64,000 bases of DNA from Desulfovibrio sp. JY (GTDB taxonomy: Bacteria > Desulfobacterota > Desulfovibrionia > Desulfovibrionales > Desulfovibrionaceae): positions 1,798,001-1,862,000 of the forward strand of contig CP082962.1 of assembly GCA_021730285.1 (NCBI GenBank), read 5' to 3'. The position numbers and the translations under genes are program-made. Below the pieces are notes generated by a model. That model was given only the letters and a program-made list of their open reading frames with translations, did not search any database and was not told the DNA's origin. Of this stretch, positions 8,927 through 18,477 are shown in pieces; within the stretch, counting starts at the first letter, position 1; each line of letters opens with the position of its first letter.

Positions 8927-9028
8927 AATCGTGCTCGGGGCCGAGGAGAGCGGTCCCGGGCACGTCATTGGGTTTCGGCGGCTGGCAAGCCGAAAAAATT
9001 CATCAAACTTTTTGAAGAAGGGGGGTTT

Positions 9029-10387
9029 ATGGCACACAGACGGAATCTCTACAAAATGGGCGCGATCGCGGCTCTGGCCGTTTTGGCCCTGCCCGCGCTG
9101 GCCCTGGCCCAGGAAGAGGCCGCCAAGCCCGAGTTTCTGTCCATCATGAACGGCAACACCATGTGGACGCTCGTGGCCGCCACGCTGGTCATGTTCATGC
9201 AGGCCGGCTTCGCCATGGTCGAAACGGGCCTGACCCGGGCGAAAAACGCCGGCAACATTCTCATGAAGAACATGTTCGACTTCGCCGCCGGCTCCATCGC
9301 CTTTTTCCTGATCGGCTACGCCCTGATGTTCGGCGACGACATCGGCGGCTTCCTCGGCTTCTCCAACTTCGGCCTGTCCCACGCCAATACCGCCTCCGCC
9401 GACGGCCTGTGGAACTACACCTACTGGTTCTTCCAGTGCGTGTTCGCCGCCACCGCCGTCACCATCGTCTCCGGCGCCATTGCCGAACGTACCAAATTCA
9501 TGGCCTATCTGTTCGTCAGCGTCGTGGTCACCGCGCTGATCTACCCCATCTCCGGCCACTGGATCTGGGGCGGCGGCTGGCTGTCCAAGTTCGACGCGCC
9601 CATGATCGACTTCGCCGGCTCCACCGTGGTCCACTCCGTGGGCGGTTGGATCGCCCTGGCCGGCGCCATGCTCATGGGACCGCGCATCGGCAAATACACC
9701 GCCGACGGCGTCTCCCGGGCCATCCAGGGCCATAACCTGCCCCTGGTCGCCCTTGGCGTCTTCATCCTCTGGTTCGGCTGGTTCGGGTTCAACCCCGGCT
9801 CCACCACCGCCGCCACCGGCAACATCGGCCTCATCGCCGTGACCACCAACCTGGCCGCCTGCGCCGCTGCGCTGACCGCCATGATGACGTCCTGGATCCG
9901 CTACGGCAAACCCGACGTCTCCATGTCCCTTAACGGCGTCCTGGCCGGTCTGGTCGCCATCACCGCCGGCTGCGCCAACGTCTCGCCCATGGGCGCCATC
10001 ATCATCGGGCTTTGCGCCGGCATCCTGGTGGTCCTGTCCGTCGAATTCATCGACAAGGTCCTCAAGATCGACGACCCGGTCGGCGCCATCTCCGTGCACG
10101 GCGTGTGCGGCGCCTTCGGCACCCTGATGGTGGGCCTGCTCGCCAGCCCCGATTTCGGCGGCGTGGCCGGCCTGCTCTACGGCGGCGGCATGGCCCAGTT
10201 CATCACCCAGGTCATCGGCGTGGGCGCGGTGTTCATCTGGGCCTTTGGCACCGGTTTCATCACCTTCTCCCTGCTCAAGGCCACCATCGGCATCCGGGTC
10301 ACCGAGGAAGAAGAGCTCAAGGGGCTCGACATCACCGAGCACGGCTCCGAGGCCTACAGCGGCTTCCAGATCTTCATCACCGAGTAA
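9029..10387 (+). CDS. amtB: Ammonium transporter (Amt/MEP/Rh family)
   Basis: Moves ammonium across the inner membrane as a trimer. The 452-residue protein has a likely signal segment (about 10-27, ending ALALAQ) followed by eleven expected membrane helices. Family marks are TRAKNAGNI, AIAERTKF, SGHWIWGGGWL, and the pore twin histidines in STVVHSVGGW and SVHGVCGAFG. The C terminus ends with a cytoplasmic tail suitable for PII docking. GAAGAAGGGGGG precedes the ATG. The next gene, 24 bases downstream, encodes a PII protein, the usual Amt partner. Expression is probably sigma-54 dependent and therefore tied to nitrogen status. Confidence 0.96.
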   Translation: MAHRRNLYKMGAIAALAVLALPALALAQEEAAKPEFLSIMNGNTMWTLVAATLVMFMQAGFAMVETGLTRAKNAGNILMKNMFDFAAGSIAFFLIGYALMFGDDIGGFLGFSNFGLSHANTASADGLWNYTYWFFQCVFAATAVTIVSGAIAERTKFMAYLFVSVVVTALIYPISGHWIWGGGWLSKFDAPMIDFAGSTVVHSVGGWIALAGAMLMGPRIGKYTADGVSRAIQGHNLPLVALGVFILWFGWFGFNPGSTTAATGNIGLIAVTTNLAACAAALTAMMTSWIRYGKPDVSMSLNGVLAGLVAITAGCANVSPMGAIIIGLCAGILVVLSVEFIDKVLKIDDPVGAISVHGVCGAFGTLMVGLLASPDFGGVAGLLYGGGMAQFITQVIGVGAVFIWAFGTGFITFSLLKATIGIRVTEEEELKGLDITEHGSEAYSGFQIFITE

Positions 10388-10411
10388 GCACGGGACATTG
10401 GGAGATTATAT

Positions 10412-10753
10412 ATGAAACTCGTCATCGCCTATTTTCGGCCTGAAATACTCAATGCCGTCAAGCAGGCCCTGTACGCCAAGGGCATTCACGGCATGTCCGT
10501 CACCAACATTGCCGGCTGCGGCCGCCAGAAGGGCTACACCGAGCAGTATCGCGGCGTCATCGTCGAGGTGAACCTGCTTAAGAAAGTGCGCCTGGAAGTC
10601 GCCTGCGCCGATGGCAAGGTCACCGACGTCATGGACGCCATCTCCGCCGGAGCCAAGACCGGCAAGGAAGGCGACGGCATGATCTTCGTCCAGGACATCT
10701 GCGACGCCCGCCGCATCCGTACCGGCGAGACCGGCAACGGCATCCTGGGCTAG
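10412..10753 (+). CDS. glnK: PII-family nitrogen signal protein (GlnK/GlnB)
   Basis: A 113-residue trimeric regulator that binds ATP/ADP and 2-oxoglutarate and, when next to amtB, normally blocks the transporter under nitrogen excess. The fold is clear: MKLVIAYFRPE, GMSVTNIAGCGRQKGY, the T-loop EQYRG and the C-terminal ADGKVTDVMDAI and GEGDGMIFV-like segment followed by RIRTGE. Tyr46 and Arg47 are present, but position 51, the uridylylation Tyr of enteric PII, is Val. Uridylylation at the classical site is therefore impossible. The symbol follows from the amtB context. Co-transcribed with amtB and ended by a strong terminator. Confidence 0.93.
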   Translation: MKLVIAYFRPEILNAVKQALYAKGIHGMSVTNIAGCGRQKGYTEQYRGVIVEVNLLKKVRLEVACADGKVTDVMDAISAGAKTGKEGDGMIFVQDICDARRIRTGETGNGILG

Positions 10754-10787
10754 CTTCTTCCCGCCCGGTCGGGAACAACCCGGAAAC

Positions 10788-10819
10788 AAGGCCCCTGCCG
10801 CATGCGGCAGGGGCCTTTT
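10788..10819 (+). terminator. Rho-independent terminator of amtB-glnK
   Basis: AAGGCCCCTGCCGCA pairs perfectly with TGCGGCAGGGGCCTT and runs into a short T tract, 35 bases after the glnK stop. The near-symmetric A and T flanks would also allow it to work in the opposite direction. Confidence 0.9.
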
Positions 10820-10988
10820 GCGTGGCCGCGGACTGGAACGCCGCCGGCAACGGGCTGGCCCTGGCAGCATGGTGCGGGACCTTGCCCGGCGATGCCGCCC
10901 TGGCCGCTGTCGCAACGGGCCATGCCCCCCGCGCGCGTTGGTTTACGCCGCCATTGGAACCTGCTAATGCCTGCTCTGTAGGATTAGG

Positions 10989-11783
10989 TTGCGACAATTC
11001 TTCCTTTGGATGCAAGTCTCCTTGAAAAAGAAAAAACTTCTCGTGTTCTTGGCGTGCGGCGGCATCGTACTGCTGTCGGTGCTGGCCCTGTATTACAAGC
11101 AGGGCTGGAATGCCGCCGATGGGCAGTTGCGGGAAATCGCGCACAACGTCGATACCGTGAACTCGGTGATCAAGGACCTTCGCGGGTTGTATGCGCGCGG
11201 ACGGGCCGATGTCATATTACGGCAGATCCAGTCCCAGCACGGCGACCTGCTTATCGTGTTTGGCGACAGCATCGTCGAACAGATGTTTTTCCCGGAAATA
11301 TCCGGCTACAATGTCCTCAATGCCGGCATTTCCGGGGCCAGGGCGCTCGATGCCAAGCCGTTTCTGCAAAAACTCCTGGCCCTCTCCCATGGCCCCCTGG
11401 TCGTCCTGGCCATGGGCACCAACGACGCGCTCGACCAGCATGCGGCCAGCCCGGAGCAATTCGCCGCCGGATACGAGGATCTGGCCCGAACGATCCTGGC
11501 CAGCGGGCGCAAGCTCGTCCTGGTCACCGTGCCGCCCATGGAGCCGGGAAAGGCCGCATCCAGCCAGCTCAACGGCGACCGCCTCAAGGCCTACAATGCC
11601 GTCATCCGGGACGTCGGCCGGCGCACCGGAGCCGTGGTGGCCGACGTGGACGCCGCGCTGACCAAACGCCAGGCCGGCCGCACGGAATCGTTCACCCTGG
11701 ACGGCGTGCACCTCGACGCCGGAGCCGCCGCCGTCTGGCGCGACACCGTCTACGCCGCCATCCGCCGACAGCTCGGCGGCTGA
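10989..11783 (+). CDS. Membrane-anchored SGNH/GDSL hydrolase
   Basis: The 264-residue protein has a lysine-rich start and one membrane helix (about residues 18-35), placing the catalytic domain outside the cytoplasm. SGNH blocks are visible: VFGDSIVEQ (nucleophile Ser), NAGISGARA (oxyanion Gly), MGTNDAL (Asn) and LDGVHLD (Asp-His). It is likely an esterase acting on an acyl group of an envelope glycan or lipid; the substrate is unknown. The start is a TTG preceded by AGGA at good spacing; an ATG at 11010 lacks a ribosome site. It is one of four SGNH proteins in the window. Confidence 0.85.
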   Translation: MRQFFLWMQVSLKKKKLLVFLACGGIVLLSVLALYYKQGWNAADGQLREIAHNVDTVNSVIKDLRGLYARGRADVILRQIQSQHGDLLIVFGDSIVEQMFFPEISGYNVLNAGISGARALDAKPFLQKLLALSHGPLVVLAMGTNDALDQHAASPEQFAAGYEDLARTILASGRKLVLVTVPPMEPGKAASSQLNGDRLKAYNAVIRDVGRRTGAVVADVDAALTKRQAGRTESFTLDGVHLDAGAAAVWRDTVYAAIRRQLGG

Positions 11784-11889
11784 GGCCGGGCGCGTTCCCC
11801 TCCCCCATGAAAGGACGCGGGATGCGGACCTCTCCGGCTTGACAGTAGAGCCTGCCGGCGCGCATGTTGGCGAAACTGGAGGGGCTTCC

Positions 11890-14346
11890 ATGGATGCGCC
11901 CGGTCCTGGCGAGAAGCGGCATTTCCGACAATTTTGCGATGCGCTCCCCGAGGCGGCCATGCTCGTGGACGCCGCCGGCCGGGTTTGCCATGCCAATGCC
12001 GGGGCTCTGCGTCTTTTCGGCAACGTGTGCGGCCACTCCTGTCCCCTGCCCGGGCCGGCGGAGCCGGGGGCCGATTGGGAATGGGCCAACGGGACGCGCC
12101 TGTACCGCATCCGGCGCATCCGGCTGGTGGCTGCCGACGGCGGCCTTTTCTTCCTGGATTGGATACAGGACGCCTCCGAACTGGCGACGTTTCGGACCCA
12201 ACTCGCCCGCTGCCAGCGACAGTTCTCGGCCGTCGTCGACAACCTCATGGAAGGCGTGGTCATCGCGGTCAGGGGCAAGCTGGTCTACGTCAATCCCTTC
12301 ATGGAGCGGCTGACGGGCCACGATGCGGCCACCTTGTGTGCCCGCCCCTTCACCGAGTTCCTCCACGAAGAGGACCGTGCCGGTGTCCTCGGGAACCACA
12401 CGCGGCGGCTGGCCGGCCAGTCCGCGCCCCCGGGCCAGGTTTTCCGCATCGTGACGCGAAGCGGCGGCATCCGCTGGGTGCAGGCCGTTTCGGCCCGCAT
12501 CGAGTGGGAGGATGCGCCGGCCTCCGTCAGCCTGTTGTTCGACATCACCAGCCAACGCCAGGCCCAGTTGACCCTGGCCGACCTCGTCCGTGACCAGGAT
12601 TCCCGCATCGCCAGCCGCACCGCCAGCCTGCGCGAGGCCAACCGCACCCTGGAAGCCGCCAACGAAAGACTTTCCCGCGAGATCGAGGAGCACGAGCGCA
12701 CCGCCCGCAAACTCATCACCGCCCGCAGGAAGGCCAACCAGGCATCCAAGGCCAAGTCCATATTCCTGGCCAACATGAGCCACGAGATCAGAACGCCCTT
12801 AAACGTCATCCTGGGCATGGCCGATCTGGCCCTGAGGCCGGACAGCCAGGGGCAGGTGGACCACGTGCGGGCGCTCGAGATGATCCGCGAGGCCGGCGCG
12901 TCCCTGCGCACGCTCCTTGGCGACCTGCTCGACCTGTCCCGCATCGAGGCCGGCCGGCTCGATCTCGAGGCCATCCCCTTTTCCCCGGGCCGGGTCCTGG
13001 ACGCCGCTCTGGCGGGGCATGCGGTGTTGGCCGCGCGCCAGGGGCTGGCGCTTGCGGCCCATGTCGCCGCGGACGTGCCGGAAACCCTCATCGGCGATCC
13101 CGGCCGGCTCGGGCAGGTGCTCGGCAATCTGATCGGCAATGCCCTCAAATTCACGCCTTCGGGGCGCATCGACGTGTCCGTGCGTCGGGAAGACGCTTGC
13201 ACGGGGGACGCCTGCCGTGACCGGGAGTCGGTGAGCCTGCTCTTTTCCGTGCGCGACACCGGGGTGGGCATCGATCCGGAGAAGAAAGAGGCCATTTTTC
13301 AAAGCTTCCGCCAGGCCGACGAGTCCATCAACCGGCAGTACGGGGGCACGGGCCTGGGGCTGGCCATCTGCCGCCGCCTGGTCGGCCTGCTTGGCGGCCG
13401 CATCTGGGTCGGCAGCCAACCGGGGGAGGGCAGCGAGTTTTCCTTCACCGCCCGCTTCGCCCTGCCGCGCGCGGGGGAGGTCTCCGCGTCGGAGGATACG
13501 GCCGCGACGTGCCAGACCACGATGCCTCCGCAGCCGTTGCCGCCCCTGGACATCCTGCTGGCCGAGGATTCGGCGCTTTCCGCGGAAATGCTCATGGCGT
13601 TCCTTATCCCCCGGGGGCACCGCGTCACCCGGGTGGGCAATGGCCGGGAAGCCTTGGATGCCCTGGCCATGGGCCGCTTCGATCTCGTGCTCATGGATAT
13701 TCGCATGCCGGTCATGGACGGCCTGGCCGCCACCCGGGCCATCCGGGACGGGCAGGTGGAAGGGTGCGACCCGGGGTTGCCCATTCTGGCCCTGACCGCC
13801 CACGGAGCCATCGAGGACCGGGAGCGCATCCTGGCGGCCGGGGCCACGGATTATCTGTCCAAGCCCGTCAATCTGGACCGGCTGCTCGCGGTCATGGCCA
13901 AGGTGATGTCAGGGCAGGGCGGCTTGGCGCCGCAAGCGGCCGGGCTCGCGCCCCAGGCTGGGGAGGGGACGGGGGATGGCGAGGCCGGGGAGGTCCCGTT
14001 CGATGCCGGACGCGCCGAGGCCCTGGACAACCTCGGCGGCGACCGGGATCTCTACGAGCGGCTTGTCGCCGTTTTCTTGCGGGATACGCCGGACGACCTG
14101 GAGCGGTTGCGGGCGGCCCTCGACGGCGGCGACACGGAGACCACGGTCCTTGTCGCCCATGCGCTCAAGGGCAACGCCGCCGTGGTCGGGGCAAGCCCGG
14201 CCTCGGCCCGGGCCAGGGCGCTGGAGCATGCCGCCCGCCAGGGACAAACGGAAGCGTTGCCGGTCCTCTACGAGCCCTTGGCGGCGGCGTTCGGCCGGGC
14301 CCTCGACGGATTTGCCGCCGAGGGGATCGAGCCGGCGGCGTCCTAG
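11890..14346 (+). CDS. Hybrid sensor histidine kinase (PAS-HisKA-HATPase-REC-Hpt)
   Basis: An 818-residue soluble phosphorelay protein. Two PAS-like regions (about 15-105 and 115-235) precede a coiled coil, the H-box FLANMSHEIRTPLN (about 298), and an ATPase domain with NLIGNALKFT, RDTGVGI and GGTGLGLAI. A receiver domain (about 552-670) has LLAEDS and acceptor Asp in LVLMDIRMP. The C-terminal Hpt domain carries the phosphotransfer His in VAHALKGNAA. All steps of an internal relay are present; the output partner is not linked, although a CheY-like regulator ends convergently 21 bases away. There are no membrane helices, so the signal is cytoplasmic. The start was chosen at the ATG after GGAGGGG. 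Confidence 0.93.
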   Translation: MDAPGPGEKRHFRQFCDALPEAAMLVDAAGRVCHANAGALRLFGNVCGHSCPLPGPAEPGADWEWANGTRLYRIRRIRLVAADGGLFFLDWIQDASELATFRTQLARCQRQFSAVVDNLMEGVVIAVRGKLVYVNPFMERLTGHDAATLCARPFTEFLHEEDRAGVLGNHTRRLAGQSAPPGQVFRIVTRSGGIRWVQAVSARIEWEDAPASVSLLFDITSQRQAQLTLADLVRDQDSRIASRTASLREANRTLEAANERLSREIEEHERTARKLITARRKANQASKAKSIFLANMSHEIRTPLNVILGMADLALRPDSQGQVDHVRALEMIREAGASLRTLLGDLLDLSRIEAGRLDLEAIPFSPGRVLDAALAGHAVLAARQGLALAAHVAADVPETLIGDPGRLGQVLGNLIGNALKFTPSGRIDVSVRREDACTGDACRDRESVSLLFSVRDTGVGIDPEKKEAIFQSFRQADESINRQYGGTGLGLAICRRLVGLLGGRIWVGSQPGEGSEFSFTARFALPRAGEVSASEDTAATCQTTMPPQPLPPLDILLAEDSALSAEMLMAFLIPRGHRVTRVGNGREALDALAMGRFDLVLMDIRMPVMDGLAATRAIRDGQVEGCDPGLPILALTAHGAIEDRERILAAGATDYLSKPVNLDRLLAVMAKVMSGQGGLAPQAAGLAPQAGEGTGDGEAGEVPFDAGRAEALDNLGGDRDLYERLVAVFLRDTPDDLERLRAALDGGDTETTVLVAHALKGNAAVVGASPASARARALEHAARQGQTEALPVLYEPLAAAFGRALDGFAAEGIEPAAS

Positions 14347-14367
14347 GCCGGGGCGGCTGGTTCTCCT

Positions 14368-14736
14368 TTATCCGCCAAGGGCCTGGGCCACGGTTTCGAG
14401 CACCGTCTGGGCGCGAAGCGGCTTGGCCAGGGTGAATTTCGCGCCGTAGCTTCTGGCCCACCCCAGCGTCTCGGTATCGGTGAACGTACTGCCGGCGCTC
14501 ATGGCCACAAGCGGCAGCTGCGGGCGCATCTCCAGCAGTTCCTTGATGGTGGCGAGCCCTTCCTTGCCGGGCATGAAGATGTCCACAAAGGCCAGGTCGG
14601 CCGGGGTTTCCCGGAAGGCCGCCACGGCGACGTTGCCGTCGGCCGCCTCCGTGACCGTGTGCCCGGCTTTTTCCAGAATGTCGCGCAGCATGGTGCGCGT
14701 GATCGCCGCGTCGTCGACAACAAGTATCCGTGCCAC
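14368..14736 (-). CDS. Single-domain response regulator (CheY-like)
   Basis: A 122-residue receiver domain with the acidic pair VVDDAA, acceptor Asp in FVDIFMPG (about residue 52), a Ser/Ala switch position in LVAMSAGS and Lys in TLAKPL. There is no output domain. The start is GTG, supported by AAAGGAG upstream. It lies 30 bases after the chemoreceptor gene in the same direction and is probably co-transcribed with it, so it may carry the chemoreceptor signal or act in a relay with the convergent hybrid kinase. Confidence 0.9.
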   Translation of the reverse strand: MARILVVDDAAITRTMLRDILEKAGHTVTEAADGNVAVAAFRETPADLAFVDIFMPGKEGLATIKELLEMRPQLPLVAMSAGSTFTDTETLGWARSYGAKFTLAKPLRAQTVLETVAQALGG

Positions 14737-14766
14737 GGTGGTATCGCTCCTTTGGGCCGGACCGCG

Positions 14767-17415
14767 TCAGGCCGGCAGTTGTCCGGGGCCCGTGTCGCCG
14801 GAGCCTGTGGACTGCATCCGGACAATCAGTTCGTTTAGGTCCTCGGCTTCCTCATTGAGTCCGCGCACCGCCGTCACGGACGCCTCCATGCCCTCGCGGA
14901 TGTCCGAGGCCACGCGGCTGACTTCCTCCGTGGCCCGGCTGATTTCGTTGGCCGTGGCCGACTGCTGCTCGGCGGCCGTGGCGATGGCCCGGATCTGGTC
15001 GGCCGTGCCTTCGACCATGCCCACGATGGCGTCAAGGGCCGTGCCGGCCTGTTCGGCCAGCCCGGTGCTGCGGGTGACGGCCTCGGCCGCCTTGATCGTC
15101 TCCTCGTTGCCGCGCCGTGCGCCCTGCTGCACGTCCTCGATGGCCTGGCCCACCTCGCGGGTGGCGGCCATGGTTTTTTCGGCGAGCTTTCTGACCTCGT
15201 CGGCCACGACCGCGAATCCCCGTCCGGCATCGCCGGCCCTGGCCGCCTCGATGGCGGCATTTAAGGCCAGCAGGTTCGTCTGGTCGGCGATGTCGGAAAT
15301 GACGTCCAGCACCTTGCCGATGCCCTCGGCGCGTTGCCCGAGGTCGCCCATGTCGCCGCGGAGCTTCTCGGCCATGACCTTGACGTCTCCGATGGCCCGC
15401 ACCACCTCGCGCACCATGTCCGATCCCTGTCTGGCCCGGGATTGGGCCTCCTCGGCGCTGCCGGCCGCGGCCCCGGCGTTCTGGGCGACCTCCAGCACGG
15501 TGGCGTTCATCTCTTCCATGGCCGTGGCCGTCTCCTCGGTGCGCTGGCGCTGGTTGGCCACGCCCTCGCTGGTGCGGTCGATGAGCTCGGCCAGGGATTT
15601 GGCGTTGTCCGAAAGCCGGGCGGCGATGCCCTCGGCCGTGCCGGCGGCCTGGGCGATGAGATGGTTTTGCTCGGCCAGCGCTTCCTGCTGCAGCTTGACC
15701 CGGGTCAGGGTGGCCAGCATGGCGAACACGCCGAGCATGCGCCCGTCCTCGCCGCTGATCGGCGCGGCGTCGATCTTGACGAAGAACCGTTCGCCCCAGG
15801 CGTAGGTCCCGTCGTACTCCACGTTGGTGATGATCTCCCGATGGCCGAGCACCTCGCTTAACGTCTTCGACACCGGCGGGTGTGCCGCGAAAACGTCGCG
15901 CAGGTTGCGGCCGATGTAATGCTCCGGCTCCTTTTTCTCGCCCATGAAGTGGGCCAGCCAGCGGTTGACCAGAAGCACCGTGCCGTCCGGGGCGGCCACC
16001 ACGCAGGGCATGGTGATGGAGTCGAGGATGCCCCGGGCGAATTCCAGTTCTTCCTTGAGCTTGGCCACCATGGCCCGGATGGCCTCCGCGAGATGGGCCA
16101 TTTCGGCCGTCAGCTCCGCCCCGACCGAGGCGTCGAGGTCGCCGCCGGCCACCTGGTCGGCGTAGTCCACGATGGCCCGGATCGGACGGTTGACCAGGCG
16201 GCGCATGATGACAAAGGTCAGCGCCGCCATGAGCGCCAGAAAGATGGCGGAGGCGATGACGAGTTTGATCACGATGGCGCGCACGGCGTTGTCGAGCTGG
16301 GCCGATTCGTCGGCCACGGCCTGGTCGATGCCGTCGATGTAATCGCCCATGCCGATGATCCAGTGCCAGGGCCTAAACAGCATGACGTAGCTGAGTTTGG
16401 GATAGAGCTCCTTGGTCGCGCCCCCGTCCGGCAGCGGCTTGGACCAGTCGTAGGTCACGAAGCCGTCGCCGGTTTTCTCCACGGCCTCGAGCATGGCCTG
16501 GGCGATGTTCTTCGTGTCCGCCGGAAAATTCTCCATCGCGCCGTCGGCGCCGGATTGCAGGCTCCGCGCCCGGTTCTGGTCCGGCATGTCCATGACCTTG
16601 CCGTCATAATCCGGGCGGATGGGGTGCATGACCATGCGCGGAATGGGCCTGGTCGTGTCGTAGATGAAAAAGTAGTTGCCGTCGGGCAGGCGCATCTTGG
16701 ACACCTGCGCCTTGGCTTCCTCCTGAAGCCGGGCCGTGGAGTCCTCGATCCAGGCTCCGGAGCCGAAGATCCAGCCCAGTTCCGGCATGAGCCGCACATA
16801 GGAGACCTTGGGCTTGGGATCGCCCGGCGCGCCGGGCTTGTCCCACATGTAGGACACCATGCCCTCGCCGGACGCCTTGGCCACCTTGACCATGTCGTTG
16901 AAAAGCGCCACGCCCCTGGGATCGCGGTAGCCGGAGAGGTCCTTGCCGTCCAGGGCGGGCGCTATGGGATGCATGACCATGCGCGGGGTCAGGTCGTTGA
17001 TCCAGATGTAGTTGCCGCCGTCGAAGCGGGCGTCCCTGGCCATCTCCGTGATGCGGGCGAGAAGCTCCTCGCGGGGCATGGAGTCCTTGTTGGCGGCGTA
17101 GAAGGCCCTGGCCTGGCTGACCACGGCGTCGACCACGGCCTTGAGGCGGTCGTGGACGCGTTTTTTGAGCGCCTCCTCGTCCTTGGACACCCCGTAAAAG
17201 TAGTTGACGACCTCGTAGACTTGCTTGACCGTTTCCTTTTCGCGCGCCTTGGCCTGGGCGTAGAGCTTCTCGCGCAGCGCCCGGGCGTTGTCGTCGCGGT
17301 AGACGCGCAGTTCATAGATGAAAAAACCCACGGAAAGTACGGAAAGGGCCGTGAGCGTTACGATGCTGACAATGACGATCTTGAGGCTGATGGACCAGTC
17401 CTTGATGTTTGTCAT
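14767..17415 (-). CDS. Methyl-accepting chemotaxis protein with double Cache and PAS
   Basis: An 882-residue chemoreceptor. One membrane helix near the N terminus (about 10-32) is followed by a large periplasmic part with two similar Cache units, each carrying a (G/D)GNY(I/F) and PRMVMHPI motif, then a second helix (about 385-410), HAMP, a cytoplasmic PAS domain (about 470-590), and an MCP signalling domain whose hairpin tip reads [18 protein letters not shown]. There is no CheR-docking pentapeptide at the C terminus. The Cache pair suggests sensing of a small organic ligand. The ATG at 17415 was chosen because it leaves a normal short cytoplasmic N terminus; longer starts add a non-native stretch. 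Confidence 0.93.
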   Translation of the reverse strand: MTNIKDWSISLKIVIVSIVTLTALSVLSVGFFIYELRVYRDDNARALREKLYAQAKAREKETVKQVYEVVNYFYGVSKDEEALKKRVHDRLKAVVDAVVSQARAFYAANKDSMPREELLARITEMARDARFDGGNYIWINDLTPRMVMHPIAPALDGKDLSGYRDPRGVALFNDMVKVAKASGEGMVSYMWDKPGAPGDPKPKVSYVRLMPELGWIFGSGAWIEDSTARLQEEAKAQVSKMRLPDGNYFFIYDTTRPIPRMVMHPIRPDYDGKVMDMPDQNRARSLQSGADGAMENFPADTKNIAQAMLEAVEKTGDGFVTYDWSKPLPDGGATKELYPKLSYVMLFRPWHWIIGMGDYIDGIDQAVADESAQLDNAVRAIVIKLVIASAIFLALMAALTFVIMRRLVNRPIRAIVDYADQVAGGDLDASVGAELTAEMAHLAEAIRAMVAKLKEELEFARGILDSITMPCVVAAPDGTVLLVNRWLAHFMGEKKEPEHYIGRNLRDVFAAHPPVSKTLSEVLGHREIITNVEYDGTYAWGERFFVKIDAAPISGEDGRMLGVFAMLATLTRVKLQQEALAEQNHLIAQAAGTAEGIAARLSDNAKSLAELIDRTSEGVANQRQRTEETATAMEEMNATVLEVAQNAGAAAGSAEEAQSRARQGSDMVREVVRAIGDVKVMAEKLRGDMGDLGQRAEGIGKVLDVISDIADQTNLLALNAAIEAARAGDAGRGFAVVADEVRKLAEKTMAATREVGQAIEDVQQGARRGNEETIKAAEAVTRSTGLAEQAGTALDAIVGMVEGTADQIRAIATAAEQQSATANEISRATEEVSRVASDIREGMEASVTAVRGLNEEAEDLNELIVRMQSTGSGDTGPGQLPA

Positions 17416-17489
17416 GGCGTCTTCCCAAGGGCTCCCGCGGGTTGTCATGTCCCGGACCGGCGGCAGGACCGGACGAAACAAGGTGTATG

Positions 17490-17504
17490 AGAATAAATTA
17501 TTCT
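17490..17504. promoter_or_regulatory. AT-rich palindrome between divergent genes
   Basis: AGAATAAATTATTCT is a perfect 7-base-arm dyad with one central base. It lies between the leftward chemoreceptor and the rightward membrane protein and probably overlaps a -10 region or an operator. Confidence 0.35.
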
Positions 17505-17596
17505 ATGAACGAAGAACACTCGAATGGCAAGGGCGCGCACGCGCAACATCTTCCCTTTTGGCCGGGCCTTTGGCATAAGGCTGGCGAGATGCGCTT

Positions 17597-18442
17597 ATGA
17601 TCACGTTCTACGAATTCGCAACCAATCTGTTCGACCCCATTCACGTCGTCTGGGAACACCCCAAAACACGCCGGGCCGTGGCCATAAGCCAGGTCCTCGC
17701 TTTTTGCGTCGGCCTCGTCGGCATCGAGCTCAATGTGCGGGGGCTCCTGCCGCCGTTTCTGGCCCGCATCACCCCGATGTCCCACTTCTACGCCATCAAC
17801 CTGGCCTTCACGCTGGTGCTCGTCCAGGAGGTGATGGACCTCATTTTCGTGCTGCCGTGTTCGGTGACCAAATCCCTGGGCAAGCAGTTCGAGGTGCTGT
17901 GCCTCATTTTGCTGCGCGACGCCTTCAAGGAGCTGGTGCATCTGCACGAACCCATCGCCAGCGCGGATTTCGGCCATGTGCTGTTGCCCATGCTGGCCGA
18001 CGGCGTCGGGGCGCTGCTCGTGTTTATAGGATTGGGATTTTATTACCGGCACTATCGGGCTCGGCCCCAGGGGCCAAGGGGACCGTGGCTCTACCCGTTC
18101 GTGGCCTACAAGAAATTCCTGGCTTTTTGCCTGCTGTTTTTCTTTTTGTCCTTCGGCCTGTGGGTGGGCTGGCAGGAAATCGTCTACGGACAGCATCACG
18201 ACTTTTTCCTGGTCTTTTACACGGTCCTCATTTTCAGCGACATCTTTCTCGTGCTCCTGTCCCACACCTATCTGCCGGCCTTCGAATCGATCTTCCGCAA
18301 TTCCGGTTTCGCCCTGTCCACGCTGCTGATACGCTTCGCCCTGGCCGCGCCGGCCTATTTCGCGCCCCTGCTCGGCGTCTGCGCCATGGTGCTCGCCTAC
18401 GGCGTGTTCGTGGCCAGCGACATTTTCGCCAAGGACGGCTGA
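17597..18442 (+). CDS. Polytopic inner-membrane protein of unknown function
   Basis: The 281-residue protein has six or seven hydrophobic segments (about residues 29-45, 62-88, 130-152, 172-190, 203-222 and a long C-terminal pair from 235). Histidines occur near several helices (TPMSHFYAIN, LVHLHEP, GQHHDFF, LSHTYLP), which could bind a metal or haem, but this is only a pattern. No family was recognised. The start ATG overlaps (ATGA) the stop of a short upstream frame starting at 17487 or 17505, suggesting translational coupling or a leader peptide. trmO follows 35 bases downstream. Confidence 0.75.
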   Translation: MITFYEFATNLFDPIHVVWEHPKTRRAVAISQVLAFCVGLVGIELNVRGLLPPFLARITPMSHFYAINLAFTLVLVQEVMDLIFVLPCSVTKSLGKQFEVLCLILLRDAFKELVHLHEPIASADFGHVLLPMLADGVGALLVFIGLGFYYRHYRARPQGPRGPWLYPFVAYKKFLAFCLLFFFLSFGLWVGWQEIVYGQHHDFFLVFYTVLIFSDIFLVLLSHTYLPAFESIFRNSGFALSTLLIRFALAAPAYFAPLLGVCAMVLAYGVFVASDIFAKDG

Positions 18443-18477
18443 CCCGGCTCGCGGACGCGGGCATACGGAGGTCCGGC

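Noticed and set aside
8900-10342. A 480-residue open frame antisense to amtB, and similar long antisense frames opposite other genes
   Set aside because: They mirror strong coding frames, have Gly/His/Asp-rich products without domains, and arise from the third-position G+C bias.
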